Assembly (NCBI RefSeq): GCF_000374185.1
Contig: NZ_KB910518.1
Coordinates: forward strand, 2,923,687 to 2,987,686
Source of the DNA: Paenibacillus sp. HW567
GTDB taxonomy: Bacteria > Bacillota > Bacilli > Paenibacillales > Paenibacillaceae
Length of the DNA stretch: 64,000 bases
Direction: 5' to 3'
A program made the translations under genes and the position numbers. Shown in pieces: positions 52,825 to 61,921 of this stretch (within the stretch, counting starts at the first letter, position 1; each line of letters begins with the position of its first letter). Below the pieces are notes generated by a model, which saw only the letters and a list, made by a program, of their open reading frames with translations, did not search any database and was not told the origin of the DNA.

Positions 52825-53924
52825 TCGTTCATCTCCTTACAGGCCTGATACAGGCCGCGCCATTCCGCTCCTTTTTTCTTCATTACATTATCAAGGTATT
52901 CCTTCCAGACCAGCTTATCCTTATCATCATCCTTGACGATGGCCCCCTGAAGTCCGGCAGCAAGGTCACTATTGGTCAGCTCCCCGTCGCCGAAGCTGGC
53001 CGCGAGCGCCATGCTGTTCGTCAAGAGTGAAATGGCCTCTGCCGTGGAGATCACCCCGGTTGGCGTTTTCACCTTGTCCTTCTTGTCAAGCGTCATGCCG
53101 CTGCGCAGCTCACGGAAGATCGTAACCACCTTAAGCAGCGCTTCGTCAGCCGGAACGGCAGCCTGAAGCTCATAAGAGGATGCGATTTCAGCGACTCGCT
53201 TCTTCACAATCGACAGCTCCGTTTCAATATCTGACGGGGCGGGCAGCACAATGATGTTGAAGCGGCGCTTCAATGCCGCCGACATTTCGTTGACTCCGCG
53301 GTCCCGCGTATTGGCTGTGGCAATAATAGAGAAGCCTTTGCGCGCTCCGGCTTCCTTGCCCAGCTCCGGCACCGAGATCGTCTTCTCCGACAAAATAGAG
53401 ATCAGCGCATCCTGCACCTCTGAGGCGCAGCGGGAGATTTCTTCGAAGCGGGCGATCCCCCCGTCTTCCATCGCGCGCATAATCGGGCTTTTGACCAGCG
53501 CTTCCGGGGTAGGGCCGTTTGCCAGCAGCATGGCATAATTCCAGGAATAACGCACATGCTCTTCGCTTGTTCCGGCAGTTCCCTGCACAACCAGCCCGGA
53601 ATTGCCATAGATCGCCGCGGCCAGATTCTCCGACAGCCACGATTTGGCGGTCCCCGGTTCACCGATCAGCAGCAGCGCCCGGTCCGTGACCAGCGTAGCC
53701 ACCGCCATCTCGATCAGACGCGTATTGCCGATATATTTTGGCGTAATTACCGTTTTGCCTGCCTTGCCTCCGGCAATGAAGGTCAGCACTGCGCGCGGAG
53801 ACATCTGCCAGCCTGCCGGAATTTTTCCGGTATCCTCCTTCTTCAGCGCTTCCAGCTCTTCACGATACAATATCTCTGCCGGCAGCCGCATATAGTCTTG
53901 AAGCTGCTCTTGTTTCGTTGACAT
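52821..53924 (-). CDS. MoxR-type AAA+ ATPase (YehL-like)
   Basis: 367 residues. Walker A GEPGTAKS (88-95), Walker B region GIARFEEISRC (E161-E162), sensor 1 ATANTRDRG (N205), and arginine finger in KRRFN (about 220). MoxR ATPases act as chaperones that assemble or activate partner complexes, commonly through a VWA protein, as here. The ATG at 53924 has GGAGAG before it. Upstream lies an R2 repeat that separates it from the scaffold and SWIM genes. Confidence 0.9.
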   Translation of the reverse strand: MSTKQEQLQDYMRLPAEILYREELEALKKEDTGKIPAGWQMSPRAVLTFIAGGKAGKTVITPKYIGNTRLIEMAVATLVTDRALLLIGEPGTAKSWLSENLAAAIYGNSGLVVQGTAGTSEEHVRYSWNYAMLLANGPTPEALVKSPIMRAMEDGGIARFEEISRCASEVQDALISILSEKTISVPELGKEAGARKGFSIIATANTRDRGVNEMSAALKRRFNIIVLPAPSDIETELSIVKKRVAEIASSYELQAAVPADEALLKVVTIFRELRSGMTLDKKDKVKTPTGVISTAEAISLLTNSMALAASFGDGELTNSDLAAGLQGAIVKDDDKDKLVWKEYLDNVMKKKGAEWRGLYQACKEMNE

Positions 53925-53983
53925 GGACACCTCTCCTTTATATAAAATCTATATAAACTGACTATTGATTTACCAAATCGGCA

Positions 53984-54199
53984 TTGGTCGTAACTGCGGG
54001 GAATGTTTGGACTTCCGGCCGCTGGTATGTTTGGAATTTCTGATTTTGAACCGCTGTCTGCGGTAGAAACCCAAACATAGCCTAATCATACGGCCAGCTT
54101 TCCTACGGAAAGCTCTCAGGCGGACGCTACCGCTCCGTAAGTATCCAAACTTCCCTCCACACTCCAACCTTTTTATGATTTTTTCAAGTTCAGCTTATA
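53984..54199. repeat. R2 intergenic repeat, copy C (full form)
   Basis: Starts TTGGTCGTAACTGCGGGGAA, contains the perfect hairpin AGCTTTCCTACGGAAAGCT (54096-54114) and a copy of ATACGGCC, and ends TTCAAGTTCAGCTTAT. It matches copies A and B and fills nearly all of the gap between the moxR start and the scaffold-gene stop at 54239. The repeat lies inside the five-gene cluster. Confidence 0.85.
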
Positions 54200-54238
54200 G
54201 CATCTTGTATAGTCATCAGAGCTTCTCTCAACCCGCCG

Positions 54239-56077
54239 CTACACTATGCTCCGCAGATGGATAATCAAATACTCCAGTTGTCTATGGCTTTCATATCTGT
54301 ATTTCGGAAGCACCGCTTCTATGCGGCCGATATAGCCAGGCGGGAAACGCAGCATCTGATTAAGCAGGTAGTAATCGAACATATACGGATTGAACGACCT
54401 GTCATTCTCCAGGACATTCATCAGCAGTTCCTGACGCTCTGCCTCTGCCATACCCGAGCGTTCAAGCCCCATAAAGATATGATTCATAGCATCATGGCTG
54501 CGCCGTTTGCCCTGCTCCTGAAGCTTGTTCAGCAAGTAGCTGCGCACTCCATCATGATTGGGGCGTGCAAAGGCACACACCAGATCCAGCGAATTGCGTT
54601 CAATGAACCAGTCCAGCCAGTGCGGGTCCCATTTCGCGGCAATAGTCTCGGCTGACAGCATTTCACGTGCATAATACTCCCGCTCGCTCGACAGCTCCCA
54701 GCCTGCCTTATAGACAACACTCTCCACGTTGACAATCTGCCGTTCGATCGTTTCCAGAAGCTGCTGGGCACGCTGCCCCGCATTCTTGGCCAGCTTGGAT
54801 TTCAGCTTGTTCATCATCGTGCCGCCGAACTCCTTATACAGGTCCGCAGGTGTCAAGAGCTGCTGCGCTGCCCGGAAATAATTCGGCACATAGCGGGAAT
54901 TCAGCTTCTCCAGCTCCTGCAGCTCCGCAAGTGCCGGCTCAGACGAAGCTAGCTCCTTATACAGCGCCGCCCGATCCATCAGCGGCATCCAGCCAAGTGA
55001 AGAGAAGCGGTGATATTCCGCGATGACGTAGCTATAAATTTCATCGAGCTGTGGATTCCGCTCCTCATAAAGTGCTGTCAGGAAAGGCTGAATTCCTTCC
55101 CAGACAGCCTCAGTTTTTTTCTTGTCCCCATTCTCCACCGGAGCCTCGCGCAGCTCCTCCATAAATAGAGTGGACAGCCTCGCGCCAAGCTCTGCGGATG
55201 GCCATTCAGCCAAAGCAGCGGCCACCAGCGCCCGGTCCTTCTTGGTGTTAAAAGCTTCAAACAGCCTCTCCCCACCCTGCGGTGAGCCGCCTGCCGCCAA
55301 TGCCGCAAACGCCGCCTCGCGGATCACCTTTTTCTTATCCATAGTCCATTCCAGCAGATTGGAGGTGTACTCTTCATGACCGCCAAGGCATTCGATCGCC
55401 GCTACCCGGATATCGTCGCTGCCGCTTTCAGCGGCTTTGAAGATTTCACCCAGCAATCCGTCCCCGCCTGCCTTGCCGATCACCTTCAGCTTGCGCACCT
55501 CGCTTCGGCCGCCGGCCGGATTGAAGGTTTCCAGCAAATAATCGGCGATAGCCGGGCCATAAGAAGGGAGAATTTCCGTCATGGCAAAATCGGCAATTTC
55601 TGCATAAGGATCGCTTAATGCCGCAATTGCCAGCGGAAGCAACCGTAAATCCTGAAACATCCCTTCCTTGAAGGCATCAACAACAATCTCATGTCTGCCG
55701 CCTCCGGTTGTAGTCAGGGCCTGCCGAACTGCGGCCAGCTTTCTGTAAGGCAGCTTAGTTTCCAGGGCAAAGCTCCGGGTCCGCAACGCTCCGGGAGTTC
55801 CGTCAGGAGTGGTTGCTCCCTGTGTATAGAGCACAGATTCCAGCAGCAGGGTCAACTCCTGCAGTTGAACGGCCGGGGCAGGCTCCTGCCCCCCTGCGGG
55901 TTCGAGCAGGGAAGAGATGCCCTCGCCAAGCCGTTTGAAGACCGCGGCCCGCTCTCCAAGCTGCTGAAACTGCGGAAGCAGCCGTTTCAGGCGGAAGTCT
56001 CCGGCGGCCAGGTCACTGCCGGCAATATATAGCCTTCTGACCTCTTGATGAAGCTCTTGCAATAGTGCTGTACTCAT
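54239..56077 (-). CDS. HEAT-like helical scaffold protein of the SWIM/MoxR cluster
   Basis: 612 residues, all-helical. Segments at about 140-300 (IADFAMTEILPSYG; DIRVAAIECLGG; KKVIREAAFAALAAGG; DRALVAAALAEWPS) form a HEAT-repeat-like solenoid. No membrane segment or catalytic motif is obvious. Start after AGGGGGATAGCCC. It lies between the SWIM-zinc-finger gene and the moxR gene and is probably a protein-binding scaffold for them. No family name recognised. Confidence 0.7.
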   Translation of the reverse strand: MSTALLQELHQEVRRLYIAGSDLAAGDFRLKRLLPQFQQLGERAAVFKRLGEGISSLLEPAGGQEPAPAVQLQELTLLLESVLYTQGATTPDGTPGALRTRSFALETKLPYRKLAAVRQALTTTGGGRHEIVVDAFKEGMFQDLRLLPLAIAALSDPYAEIADFAMTEILPSYGPAIADYLLETFNPAGGRSEVRKLKVIGKAGGDGLLGEIFKAAESGSDDIRVAAIECLGGHEEYTSNLLEWTMDKKKVIREAAFAALAAGGSPQGGERLFEAFNTKKDRALVAAALAEWPSAELGARLSTLFMEELREAPVENGDKKKTEAVWEGIQPFLTALYEERNPQLDEIYSYVIAEYHRFSSLGWMPLMDRAALYKELASSEPALAELQELEKLNSRYVPNYFRAAQQLLTPADLYKEFGGTMMNKLKSKLAKNAGQRAQQLLETIERQIVNVESVVYKAGWELSSEREYYAREMLSAETIAAKWDPHWLDWFIERNSLDLVCAFARPNHDGVRSYLLNKLQEQGKRRSHDAMNHIFMGLERSGMAEAERQELLMNVLENDRSFNPYMFDYYLLNQMLRFPPGYIGRIEAVLPKYRYESHRQLEYLIIHLRSIV

Positions 56078-56116
56078 GGGCTATCCCCCTATAGGTATAT
56101 ATAAGAACGGAATATA

Positions 56117-57556
56117 TTAATACAAAAGCCGGGTCATCCCTGCATCTTTTATAACAGTTAGCGGCTGTGCTACCAGACGTCCCTGATCCAGACGGTGCTC
56201 GAACATTACCAGAATATAACTGTCAGCCAGCGATGAAGCAGGCAGAAAAGGCAGCAGATTCACAGTGCCTTGCGGGAGCGACGGAATATCCTCAAGCACC
56301 AGAGAGGTGCCGGACTCGTCGGTGATCACGTATTGTCCGCTCTCTGCCACGCCCAAATTGGCCGCATGCAGCAGCAGCACAGGCGTTTTGTCACCGAGCG
56401 GATTCTTTAATTGATTTTTGACCTTCTTGACAGCGTCCGCATAGGAGCGGTGCGCTTTTGCCGACACAAGCGCTAAATCATCCGCCGAGACGGCTCTGCT
56501 CGTCATCTCCTCATAGCGGACCCTGGCATTCATATCGCCGGGATACTTGTACAGCAGAGGAATCCGGGCAAGCTCATTAAAGCTGTCTTCCTCCCGCATC
56601 AGCTTAGCCGCTTTGTAAGGGCGGTAGGTGACTGTCCGGTGAATCTCGCCGCTCGCAGGCTCGATCCAGTAACCCGCATCCACATATTCCTGACGGGCCA
56701 GATCATCATAGCTGTAGAAGGTCAGTTGAAGCAGCTCCACCGCTTCCTTCACCAGCCCGTATTCCTTCAGCTCGGACAATTGCCAGGCATGTCCTAGCCA
56801 TTCATCAATTGTAGATTCATGATCCAGCGCCAGCTCCGGGTCCTCTGCTCTGGCAGTCAGATAGACCCGGCCCTTCTTGATAAAAGCATGAAGCCGGGTC
56901 AACTGCTCCATGGCATATGTATAATTCTCTTCAAGGTCCTGCCCGGCTCCAAGCAGCAGCGCAAGCCGGCGCAGCTCAATCTGCGCTCCGGACAAATAAT
57001 AATTGCCGAGCTGCTTCACATGCTCCTGGATCATCTTGAGCGTCTTGCTGTCAATGGTGGATAATCCGCCGCGAATCAGGGACAGCACCAGCTTTTCCAG
57101 CAGATCCAGCCCTTCGAGCTGTGCGGTGATTTTTTTCTTGAGCGCGGACTTATTGACCTTCTTCGGCTTGCTCCCGCCGCCTTCGGCTGCCTGCTTCGCC
57201 TTGTTCTCCTCCCGCTTTTCCGCCTTTTCCCGTTTGGAAGCTATATCCTCCGGCACAGGTGCTGGCGTGAATGTCTGTCCTTCCGTATAAGCATAGAGCA
57301 GACCTAAAGCGTGCTTGCAGGGAAATTGACGGCTGGGACAGGTGCAGCGGAACACGGGACTCTCCGGCACGATGAAGTCCACAGAGCATTCATAAGGGGT
57401 CTTACCGCTGCCGGCGCACTGACCGAAGAGCAATTCGCTGTTCTCAGAAATATTCAGCTTAATAAAGCTCTTCTTGCGCACCAGTCCCATACCGTTCTTG
57501 ATGGCGGCGGCGTTCGGTGCGAGTGAATCAACATAGGATGATGTGAGTTCAGGCAA
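56117..57556 (-). CDS. SWIM zinc finger protein (YehQ-like)
   Basis: 479 residues. SWIM motif in FRCTCPSRQFPCKHALGLLYAY (C71, C73, C80, H82; C-x-C-x6-C-x-H), a DNA- or protein-binding zinc site. Lys/Glu-rich coiled region at 105-150. C-terminal domain unassigned. TTG start at 57556 with GGGAGG eight bases before. First gene of the cluster; the equivalents in E. coli are, as I recall, YehQ. Confidence 0.85.
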   Translation of the reverse strand: MPELTSSYVDSLAPNAAAIKNGMGLVRKKSFIKLNISENSELLFGQCAGSGKTPYECSVDFIVPESPVFRCTCPSRQFPCKHALGLLYAYTEGQTFTPAPVPEDIASKREKAEKREENKAKQAAEGGGSKPKKVNKSALKKKITAQLEGLDLLEKLVLSLIRGGLSTIDSKTLKMIQEHVKQLGNYYLSGAQIELRRLALLLGAGQDLEENYTYAMEQLTRLHAFIKKGRVYLTARAEDPELALDHESTIDEWLGHAWQLSELKEYGLVKEAVELLQLTFYSYDDLARQEYVDAGYWIEPASGEIHRTVTYRPYKAAKLMREEDSFNELARIPLLYKYPGDMNARVRYEEMTSRAVSADDLALVSAKAHRSYADAVKKVKNQLKNPLGDKTPVLLLHAANLGVAESGQYVITDESGTSLVLEDIPSLPQGTVNLLPFLPASSLADSYILVMFEHRLDQGRLVAQPLTVIKDAGMTRLLY

Positions 57557-57771
57557 ATGGGTTTCCTCCCGACTGGATTAAGTGGCTGAACAGCCAGAAT
57601 CATTGTCTTTTGCTGAAACATGTTCTGTCATTACCATAATCAGGGATAAGAGCACATGTTTGCATTCATCATAGCAAAAATGCTTGCCGGTTCCAATCCT
57701 GGGCACCGATTCATGGGAAAAATAGTCATATTGTCCCAGGTCACTTAGGACTATTGAGCATGGAAGCAAGC

Positions 57772-57794
57772 AAAAAGGGACTCCTAAGAGTCCC
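57772..57794 (-). terminator. Terminator at the end of the des operon and R1 copy 2
   Basis: Minus strand: GGGACTC pairs with GAGTCCC with a 4-base loop, followed by TTTTTG. It lies directly after the R1 repeat read from desR, so desR transcripts run through the repeat before stopping. Confidence 0.7.
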
Positions 57795-57799
57795 TGGTA

Positions 57800-58196
57800 C
57801 AGCATCAGAGCTGAATCTGTGGGTGAGGTCATCCATTCGGGGGTTGGTGAAGAGAAAACGCAGCAGCGAAGTCAGCTCCTTACGGACAGGGGAGCCGTTA
57901 TTTTCAAGAAAACGCCACTGTTTGCGGCTTAACGGACCTAGTGGCGCTTATCGTTTCTCCAAGGAACGTTTTGAAGCGGAATATTTCATCATAAGGCCCG
58001 TGGTGTCCGTAACTTCCCCAAGCCGTGACTCTCATCCCAATGAAGCGCACCACAGTCCGTAACCCCGGGCCAAACGCCAATTGATGAACGAACCCCGTCT
58101 GGGAAGGGGGACACCTGAAGGAGATCGCTCCACGACTTCCGTTCTTCGGGCATCCCGCGCCCCTATTCCGCCATTGTAAATCTGACGCTCTACCAG
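57800..58196. repeat. R1 intergenic repeat, copy 2
   Basis: 397 bp, same orientation as 32541-32939 and similar throughout (about 85% by eye), with conserved blocks at both ends and in the middle. Minus-strand transcription enters it after desR and ends at the terminator just beyond. No reading frame is shared with copy 1. Differences are spread evenly, including small indels, so the copies are old. The gap 57557-57771 otherwise holds no recognised gene. Confidence 0.85.
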
Positions 58197-58227
58197 ATTC
58201 GGGTTTTATCCAGCTTCGCGTGACAAT

Positions 58228-58830
58228 CTATTTGAACCAGCCCTTTTCTTTGAACCTGGTAATGGCTTCAATCCGGTTGCCCACATCCAGCTTGTCGAGA
58301 ATGACGGAAATGTAGTTGCGGACCGTTCCGGTTGTAATATAGAGCTGGCTGGCGATCTCCTTGGTGTTTTTGCCGTCGGCGATCAGTCCCAGCACCTCCT
58401 TCTCCCGCTGTGTCAAGGGGTTGGCTTCACTGCTGTAAGCCTCGTCCATAAGCTCGGGGGCATACAGCCGTTTGCCGGCCATCACACTGCGGATTGAAAG
58501 CGCCAGCTCCTCACTCGGACTATCCTTGAGCAAATAGGCGTCCACACCGGTTTTGACCGCACGCTCGAAATAACCGGCCCGGGCGAAGGTGGTCAGAATC
58601 ATGATTTTACAGCCCGAATCCTTCAGTGCTTCCGCCGCTTCAAGACCGCTCATTGCCGGCATTTCAATATCCATGATGCAAATATCCGGCTTGTGCTGCT
58701 GGACCAGCTTTACGGCCTCCTCGCCGTTCCCGGCCCGGCCCACCACCTTCATGTCATCCTCCAGATCGAGGAGAGAAGCCAGTGCCCCCAGCAGCATGCG
58801 CTGATCTTCAGCAATTACAATTCTGATCAT
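58228..58830 (-). CDS. desR: DesR-like response regulator (NarL/LuxR type)
   Basis: 200 residues. Receiver domain with phosphoacceptor D54 (CIMDIEMPAM), then a LuxR helix-turn-helix (about 137-198; PLTQREKEVLGLIADGKNTKEIASQLYI). Start overlaps the kinase gene by 4 bp (GATC-ATG...). With DesK and Des it makes up the membrane-fluidity control unit of Bacillus: phosphorylated DesR activates des transcription. Target site candidate at 61229-61248. Confidence 0.93.
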   Translation of the reverse strand: MIRIVIAEDQRMLLGALASLLDLEDDMKVVGRAGNGEEAVKLVQQHKPDICIMDIEMPAMSGLEAAEALKDSGCKIMILTTFARAGYFERAVKTGVDAYLLKDSPSEELALSIRSVMAGKRLYAPELMDEAYSSEANPLTQREKEVLGLIADGKNTKEIASQLYITTGTVRNYISVILDKLDVGNRIEAITRFKEKGWFK

Positions 58831-59969
58831 TGTCCCTCTACCTCCAGTTCAGCCTGCATAAAAACATTGGGCACCTTAATCACTATCGTTGTTCCTTCAT
58901 CCACTACAATATCCATACTGCCGTTAACAAATTCAAGCCGTTCTCTCATTCCCTGCAGTCCATGCCCCTTATGCTGATTCATCACCCCAATACCTGCACC
59001 ATTGTCCTGCACCCGGATAACCAAGTCGGTCCGAGAGGGTTCAATGAAGACCCGGCATACAGTCGCACCGCTGTGCTTCACCACATTGGTCACCGCTTCC
59101 TTAAGGCACATGCTCAGCACATTCTCGGTAATCAATGAGGTATTGGTCAGCTTCGGATTGCCTTCGAGCTGAAATTCAATCTCCGCCGCCTGCAGAAACT
59201 GCTGAATCCGGATCAGCTCGTCTTCGAACCGGATGCCCCGCATCTGCGTAACCATCTCCCGGACCTCCTTGAGCGCGCTTCTGGCCGTCTGACGGACATC
59301 GTTGATTTCAATAACCGCCTGCGCCGGGTTTTTATGGATTAATTTGCCGGCGAGATCACTTTTGAGACCGATCAGAGACAGCTTCTGCCCCAGCGTATCG
59401 TGAAGGTCGCGCGCAATCCGGTGGCGTTCCTCCATTTTGACCAGCTCGGAGATCCGCTTATTGGCATCCTCAAGCTGGCCCTGCAGCTTATCCTGGTTGT
59501 TGCGGTTATAAGTCGTCGCAGGCAGCAGCACTACAGCGATCATACTGACCAGAACGAACGGGAGCTGTGCGATAAATACGGGATTGCCTGTAATCAGCTC
59601 ATAGTTGATTGCTACAATCGTCGTCAGCAAATGAATGGAATAGAAGGTGAAGAACCCGGCCCGCTTCTGAATATTTCCGATAAAAAAAGCCAGAAACAGC
59701 GCAAAGTACATATATCCGAACAGCAGAGTCATCGTAATGGAGACGAGAATCTGCACACTGGTCCAGAAGTAGACCACCCACCCTTTGGACTTGAACGATA
59801 GCACATAACAGGTGAAAAAGATCGCTATCATGATGACTCCAAATATCCACTGGTTCTGGTCAACGGAGGAAAAACGGAAGATGAAATAAAACGGCAGAAT
59901 GTAAAAAACGACCCATACATAAGGGCTGAGACCTGTGCTTTTATGGAAAATGTGGTGCCACTTCTGCAT
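58827..59969 (-). CDS. desK: DesK-like membrane thermosensor histidine kinase
   Basis: 380 residues. The N-terminal half has four or five transmembrane helices (about 15-155). The kinase core has dimerization/HisKA_3 motif HRIARDLHDTLGQKLSL with H190, and HATPase with KEAVTNVVKHSG, QDNGAG and GHGLQGMRERL. The ATG at 59969 is chosen because the protein then starts MQKWHHIFHKSTGLSPYVW..., matching the start of Bacillus DesK in form, and AAAGG is nine bases before it. It senses membrane thickness and order, acting as a kinase in the cold. Confidence 0.92.
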   Translation of the reverse strand: MQKWHHIFHKSTGLSPYVWVVFYILPFYFIFRFSSVDQNQWIFGVIMIAIFFTCYVLSFKSKGWVVYFWTSVQILVSITMTLLFGYMYFALFLAFFIGNIQKRAGFFTFYSIHLLTTIVAINYELITGNPVFIAQLPFVLVSMIAVVLLPATTYNRNNQDKLQGQLEDANKRISELVKMEERHRIARDLHDTLGQKLSLIGLKSDLAGKLIHKNPAQAVIEINDVRQTARSALKEVREMVTQMRGIRFEDELIRIQQFLQAAEIEFQLEGNPKLTNTSLITENVLSMCLKEAVTNVVKHSGATVCRVFIEPSRTDLVIRVQDNGAGIGVMNQHKGHGLQGMRERLEFVNGSMDIVVDEGTTIVIKVPNVFMQAELEVEGQ

Positions 59970-60044
59970 GTCAGCCATCCTTTTTGCCAGCAAGTTTGTA
60001 CCCCCATTCTAGCATAAACCCGATGGCAACAGGCAATATGCGCC

Positions 60045-60091
60045 AAAAAAGAGAAAGAGCAGCACCAGCTTCCGCTATTGCTGCTCTTCTC
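60045..60091 (-). terminator. Terminator after des
   Basis: Minus strand: GAGAAGAGCAGC pairs with GCTGCTCTTTCTC, then TTTTTT. It separates des from desK, so desK and desR are served by read-through or by their own promoter, as in Bacillus. Confidence 0.75.
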
Positions 60092-60094
60092 CAT

Positions 60095-61159
60095 CTACTC
60101 GCTCTGAAGTCCCGGCTTGATCCGCTTCAAGCCTTCTCCCTGCTGCTTGCTCTGCCGCATTCTTGCCCTGATCTCCTTGAAGCTGACAAACGTTTTGTTC
60201 TCCTCATCCCATAGACGAAAACGCAGCGCCTTCAGGCTTGTGGCAATCGTAATGGTTGTGGCATGCTGCAGCGGAGGCGAGGCGTCGTGTGCCCGCTCCA
60301 GGTTGTAGTTCGGCACCTTCGGGCTTAAATGATGCACATGATGGAAGCCGATGTTGCCGGTGATCCATTGCAGCAGCTTGGGCAGCTTGTAATATGAGCT
60401 TCCTTCCACTGCGGCGGAGACATAACTCCATTCTGCTTCATGTTCAAAGTAGGTATCCTCGAATTGATGCTGCACATAGAACAGCCAGATTCCAAGAAAG
60501 CCGGAAAGGAATACAATGGGGAGCTGCACCAGCAGAAAAGCCTGCCAGCCGATGGCCCAGATCAGCAGCCCGTAAAGAGCAGCGATCAAAACATTGGTCA
60601 AATAGGTGTTCATCCGCTCCTTGCGTCTTGCACCTTTGGCATTAAAGCGGTATAGAATCACGAATACAGCAATTGGACCAACCACAAACAAGATCAGCGG
60701 ATGGCGGTAAATCCGGTAGTACAAGCGTTTCCATGGATTCGCAGCCGCATATTCTTCCACGGTCATAATCCAGATATCGCCGATGCCCCTTTTATCGAGA
60801 TTGCTGCTCCCGGCATGGTGAATTGAATGGCTATGCTTCCACTGGCGGTAAGGCACAAGCGTTAATACGCCCGTAATCGTCCCGAGGATATCATTGGCTT
60901 TGCGGCTCTTGAAGAATGAGCCATGACAGCAATCATGAAAAATAATAAAGGTGCGGATCACAAACCCCGCCGCAGGAACTGCAAACAAGAGTGTCAGCCC
61001 ATAGGATACGGAAAGGCTGAAGTATGCGGCTGCCCACAAAAGCGCCAGCGGCACCAGTGTGTTCGCGAGTTGTCTGATGCTCGAACCCCGGTCAATTTTC
61101 TCGTAGGGTGCCATGCTTTTCTTCAAGCTGGATAGCTGGGATGTCTGGTTAGTCATCAT
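60095..61159 (-). CDS. des: Membrane fatty acid desaturase (Des, delta-5 type)
   Basis: 354 residues, integral membrane diiron desaturase that introduces a double bond into phospholipid acyl chains. Three His boxes: HDCCH (75-79), HSHSIHH (109-115) and HHVHH (about 290). Membrane helices surround them. Start with GGAGG 11 bases before the first ATG. First gene of the des-desK-desR unit and its main regulated target. Confidence 0.94.
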   Translation of the reverse strand: MMTNQTSQLSSLKKSMAPYEKIDRGSSIRQLANTLVPLALLWAAAYFSLSVSYGLTLLFAVPAAGFVIRTFIIFHDCCHGSFFKSRKANDILGTITGVLTLVPYRQWKHSHSIHHAGSSNLDKRGIGDIWIMTVEEYAAANPWKRLYYRIYRHPLILFVVGPIAVFVILYRFNAKGARRKERMNTYLTNVLIAALYGLLIWAIGWQAFLLVQLPIVFLSGFLGIWLFYVQHQFEDTYFEHEAEWSYVSAAVEGSSYYKLPKLLQWITGNIGFHHVHHLSPKVPNYNLERAHDASPPLQHATTITIATSLKALRFRLWDEENKTFVSFKEIRARMRQSKQQGEGLKRIKPGLQSE

Positions 61160-61213
61160 CTTGCCCGTTTCCTCCTCGGATGTATCCGGTTAAGGATGCA
61201 TTCATCTAGCATC

Positions 61214-61248
61214 ATTATAGAGAAGGAAATGTCACCCCGGTAAGACAT
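61214..61248 (-). promoter_or_regulatory. des promoter with DesR-site candidate
   Basis: Minus strand -10 TATAAT at 61219-61214. The -35 region is poor, as expected for an activator-dependent promoter. An inverted repeat ATGTC-N10-GACAT (61229-61248) covers it, and a related TGTCATGC site lies upstream at 61266-61272. Phosphorylated DesR binds GTCAT-type sequences in B. subtilis; the fit here is by eye. Confidence 0.55.
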
Positions 61249-61302
61249 AAACATCAATGATACAGCATGACAAATATCACATTTATTCAAATAGATTCTT
61301 CT

Positions 61303-61851
61303 TCATGAATTTTTTATTTTTGTAATAAGTTCATTACACCAATCCAAATAAAGCTGCTCATACCTTGCTCCAAACTGGATGACAGCAATACTGGAGAACA
61401 TGGGATCGTGGGTACTGGACGATTTGAACTGCTCCGTCAGCTCGCTGATTTTCTGCTCATAGATCACCAGGCGCTCTTCATGCTGAGCCTTAATTTCCTC
61501 TAAACGTTCAATCATTTGTTCGGATGGAATCATCCACGAATTGTAGGCTTTCAGCAGAAAATCATCACGAACCTTATCTACTTCCTTGGGTTGGATGGTC
61601 CACTGGGCCAATGCCAATTGCCCTTCTTCTGTAATCTCGTATATCTTTCGGGCAGGACGATAGGTATGCTGCTCTACACCTGCCAATGCCACTAATTTAT
61701 CTTTTTCCATCTTGGATAATTCGGGGTACACCTGATTGCTGCCAGCTTTCCAAAAAGGGGCAAAGCGATCGTTCATTTGCAGCTTGATATCGTAACCGCT
61801 CAACGGCTCCCGGGCTAATAATGAGAGCAACGCATAACGTATCAGACTCAT
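61303..61851 (-). CDS. PadR-family regulator
   Basis: 182 residues. N-terminal winged helix (about 1-85, LIRYALLSLLAREPLSGYDIKLQM, with VYPELSKMEKDKLV) and a C-terminal coiled-coil dimerization domain (about 115-165). Start after GAGGAG. Divergent from the alpha/beta hydrolase, with TATAGGT operator-like repeats in the 162-bp gap, so it most likely represses that gene and itself. Ligand unknown. Confidence 0.9.
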   Translation of the reverse strand: MSLIRYALLSLLAREPLSGYDIKLQMNDRFAPFWKAGSNQVYPELSKMEKDKLVALAGVEQHTYRPARKIYEITEEGQLALAQWTIQPKEVDKVRDDFLLKAYNSWMIPSEQMIERLEEIKAQHEERLVIYEQKISELTEQFKSSSTHDPMFSSIAVIQFGARYEQLYLDWCNELITKIKNS

Positions 61852-61921
61852 GGGAACAACTCCTCTTAATTTATACTAACATTCATTCTAAACGATAAAT
61901 AAGAATTTGTTCAGTGAAAGA

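Noticed and set aside
57578..57832. 84-residue frame on the minus strand beside R1 copy 2
   Set aside because: No ribosome site, runs into the terminator hairpin and R1; Cys/Leu-rich, not like a typical protein.
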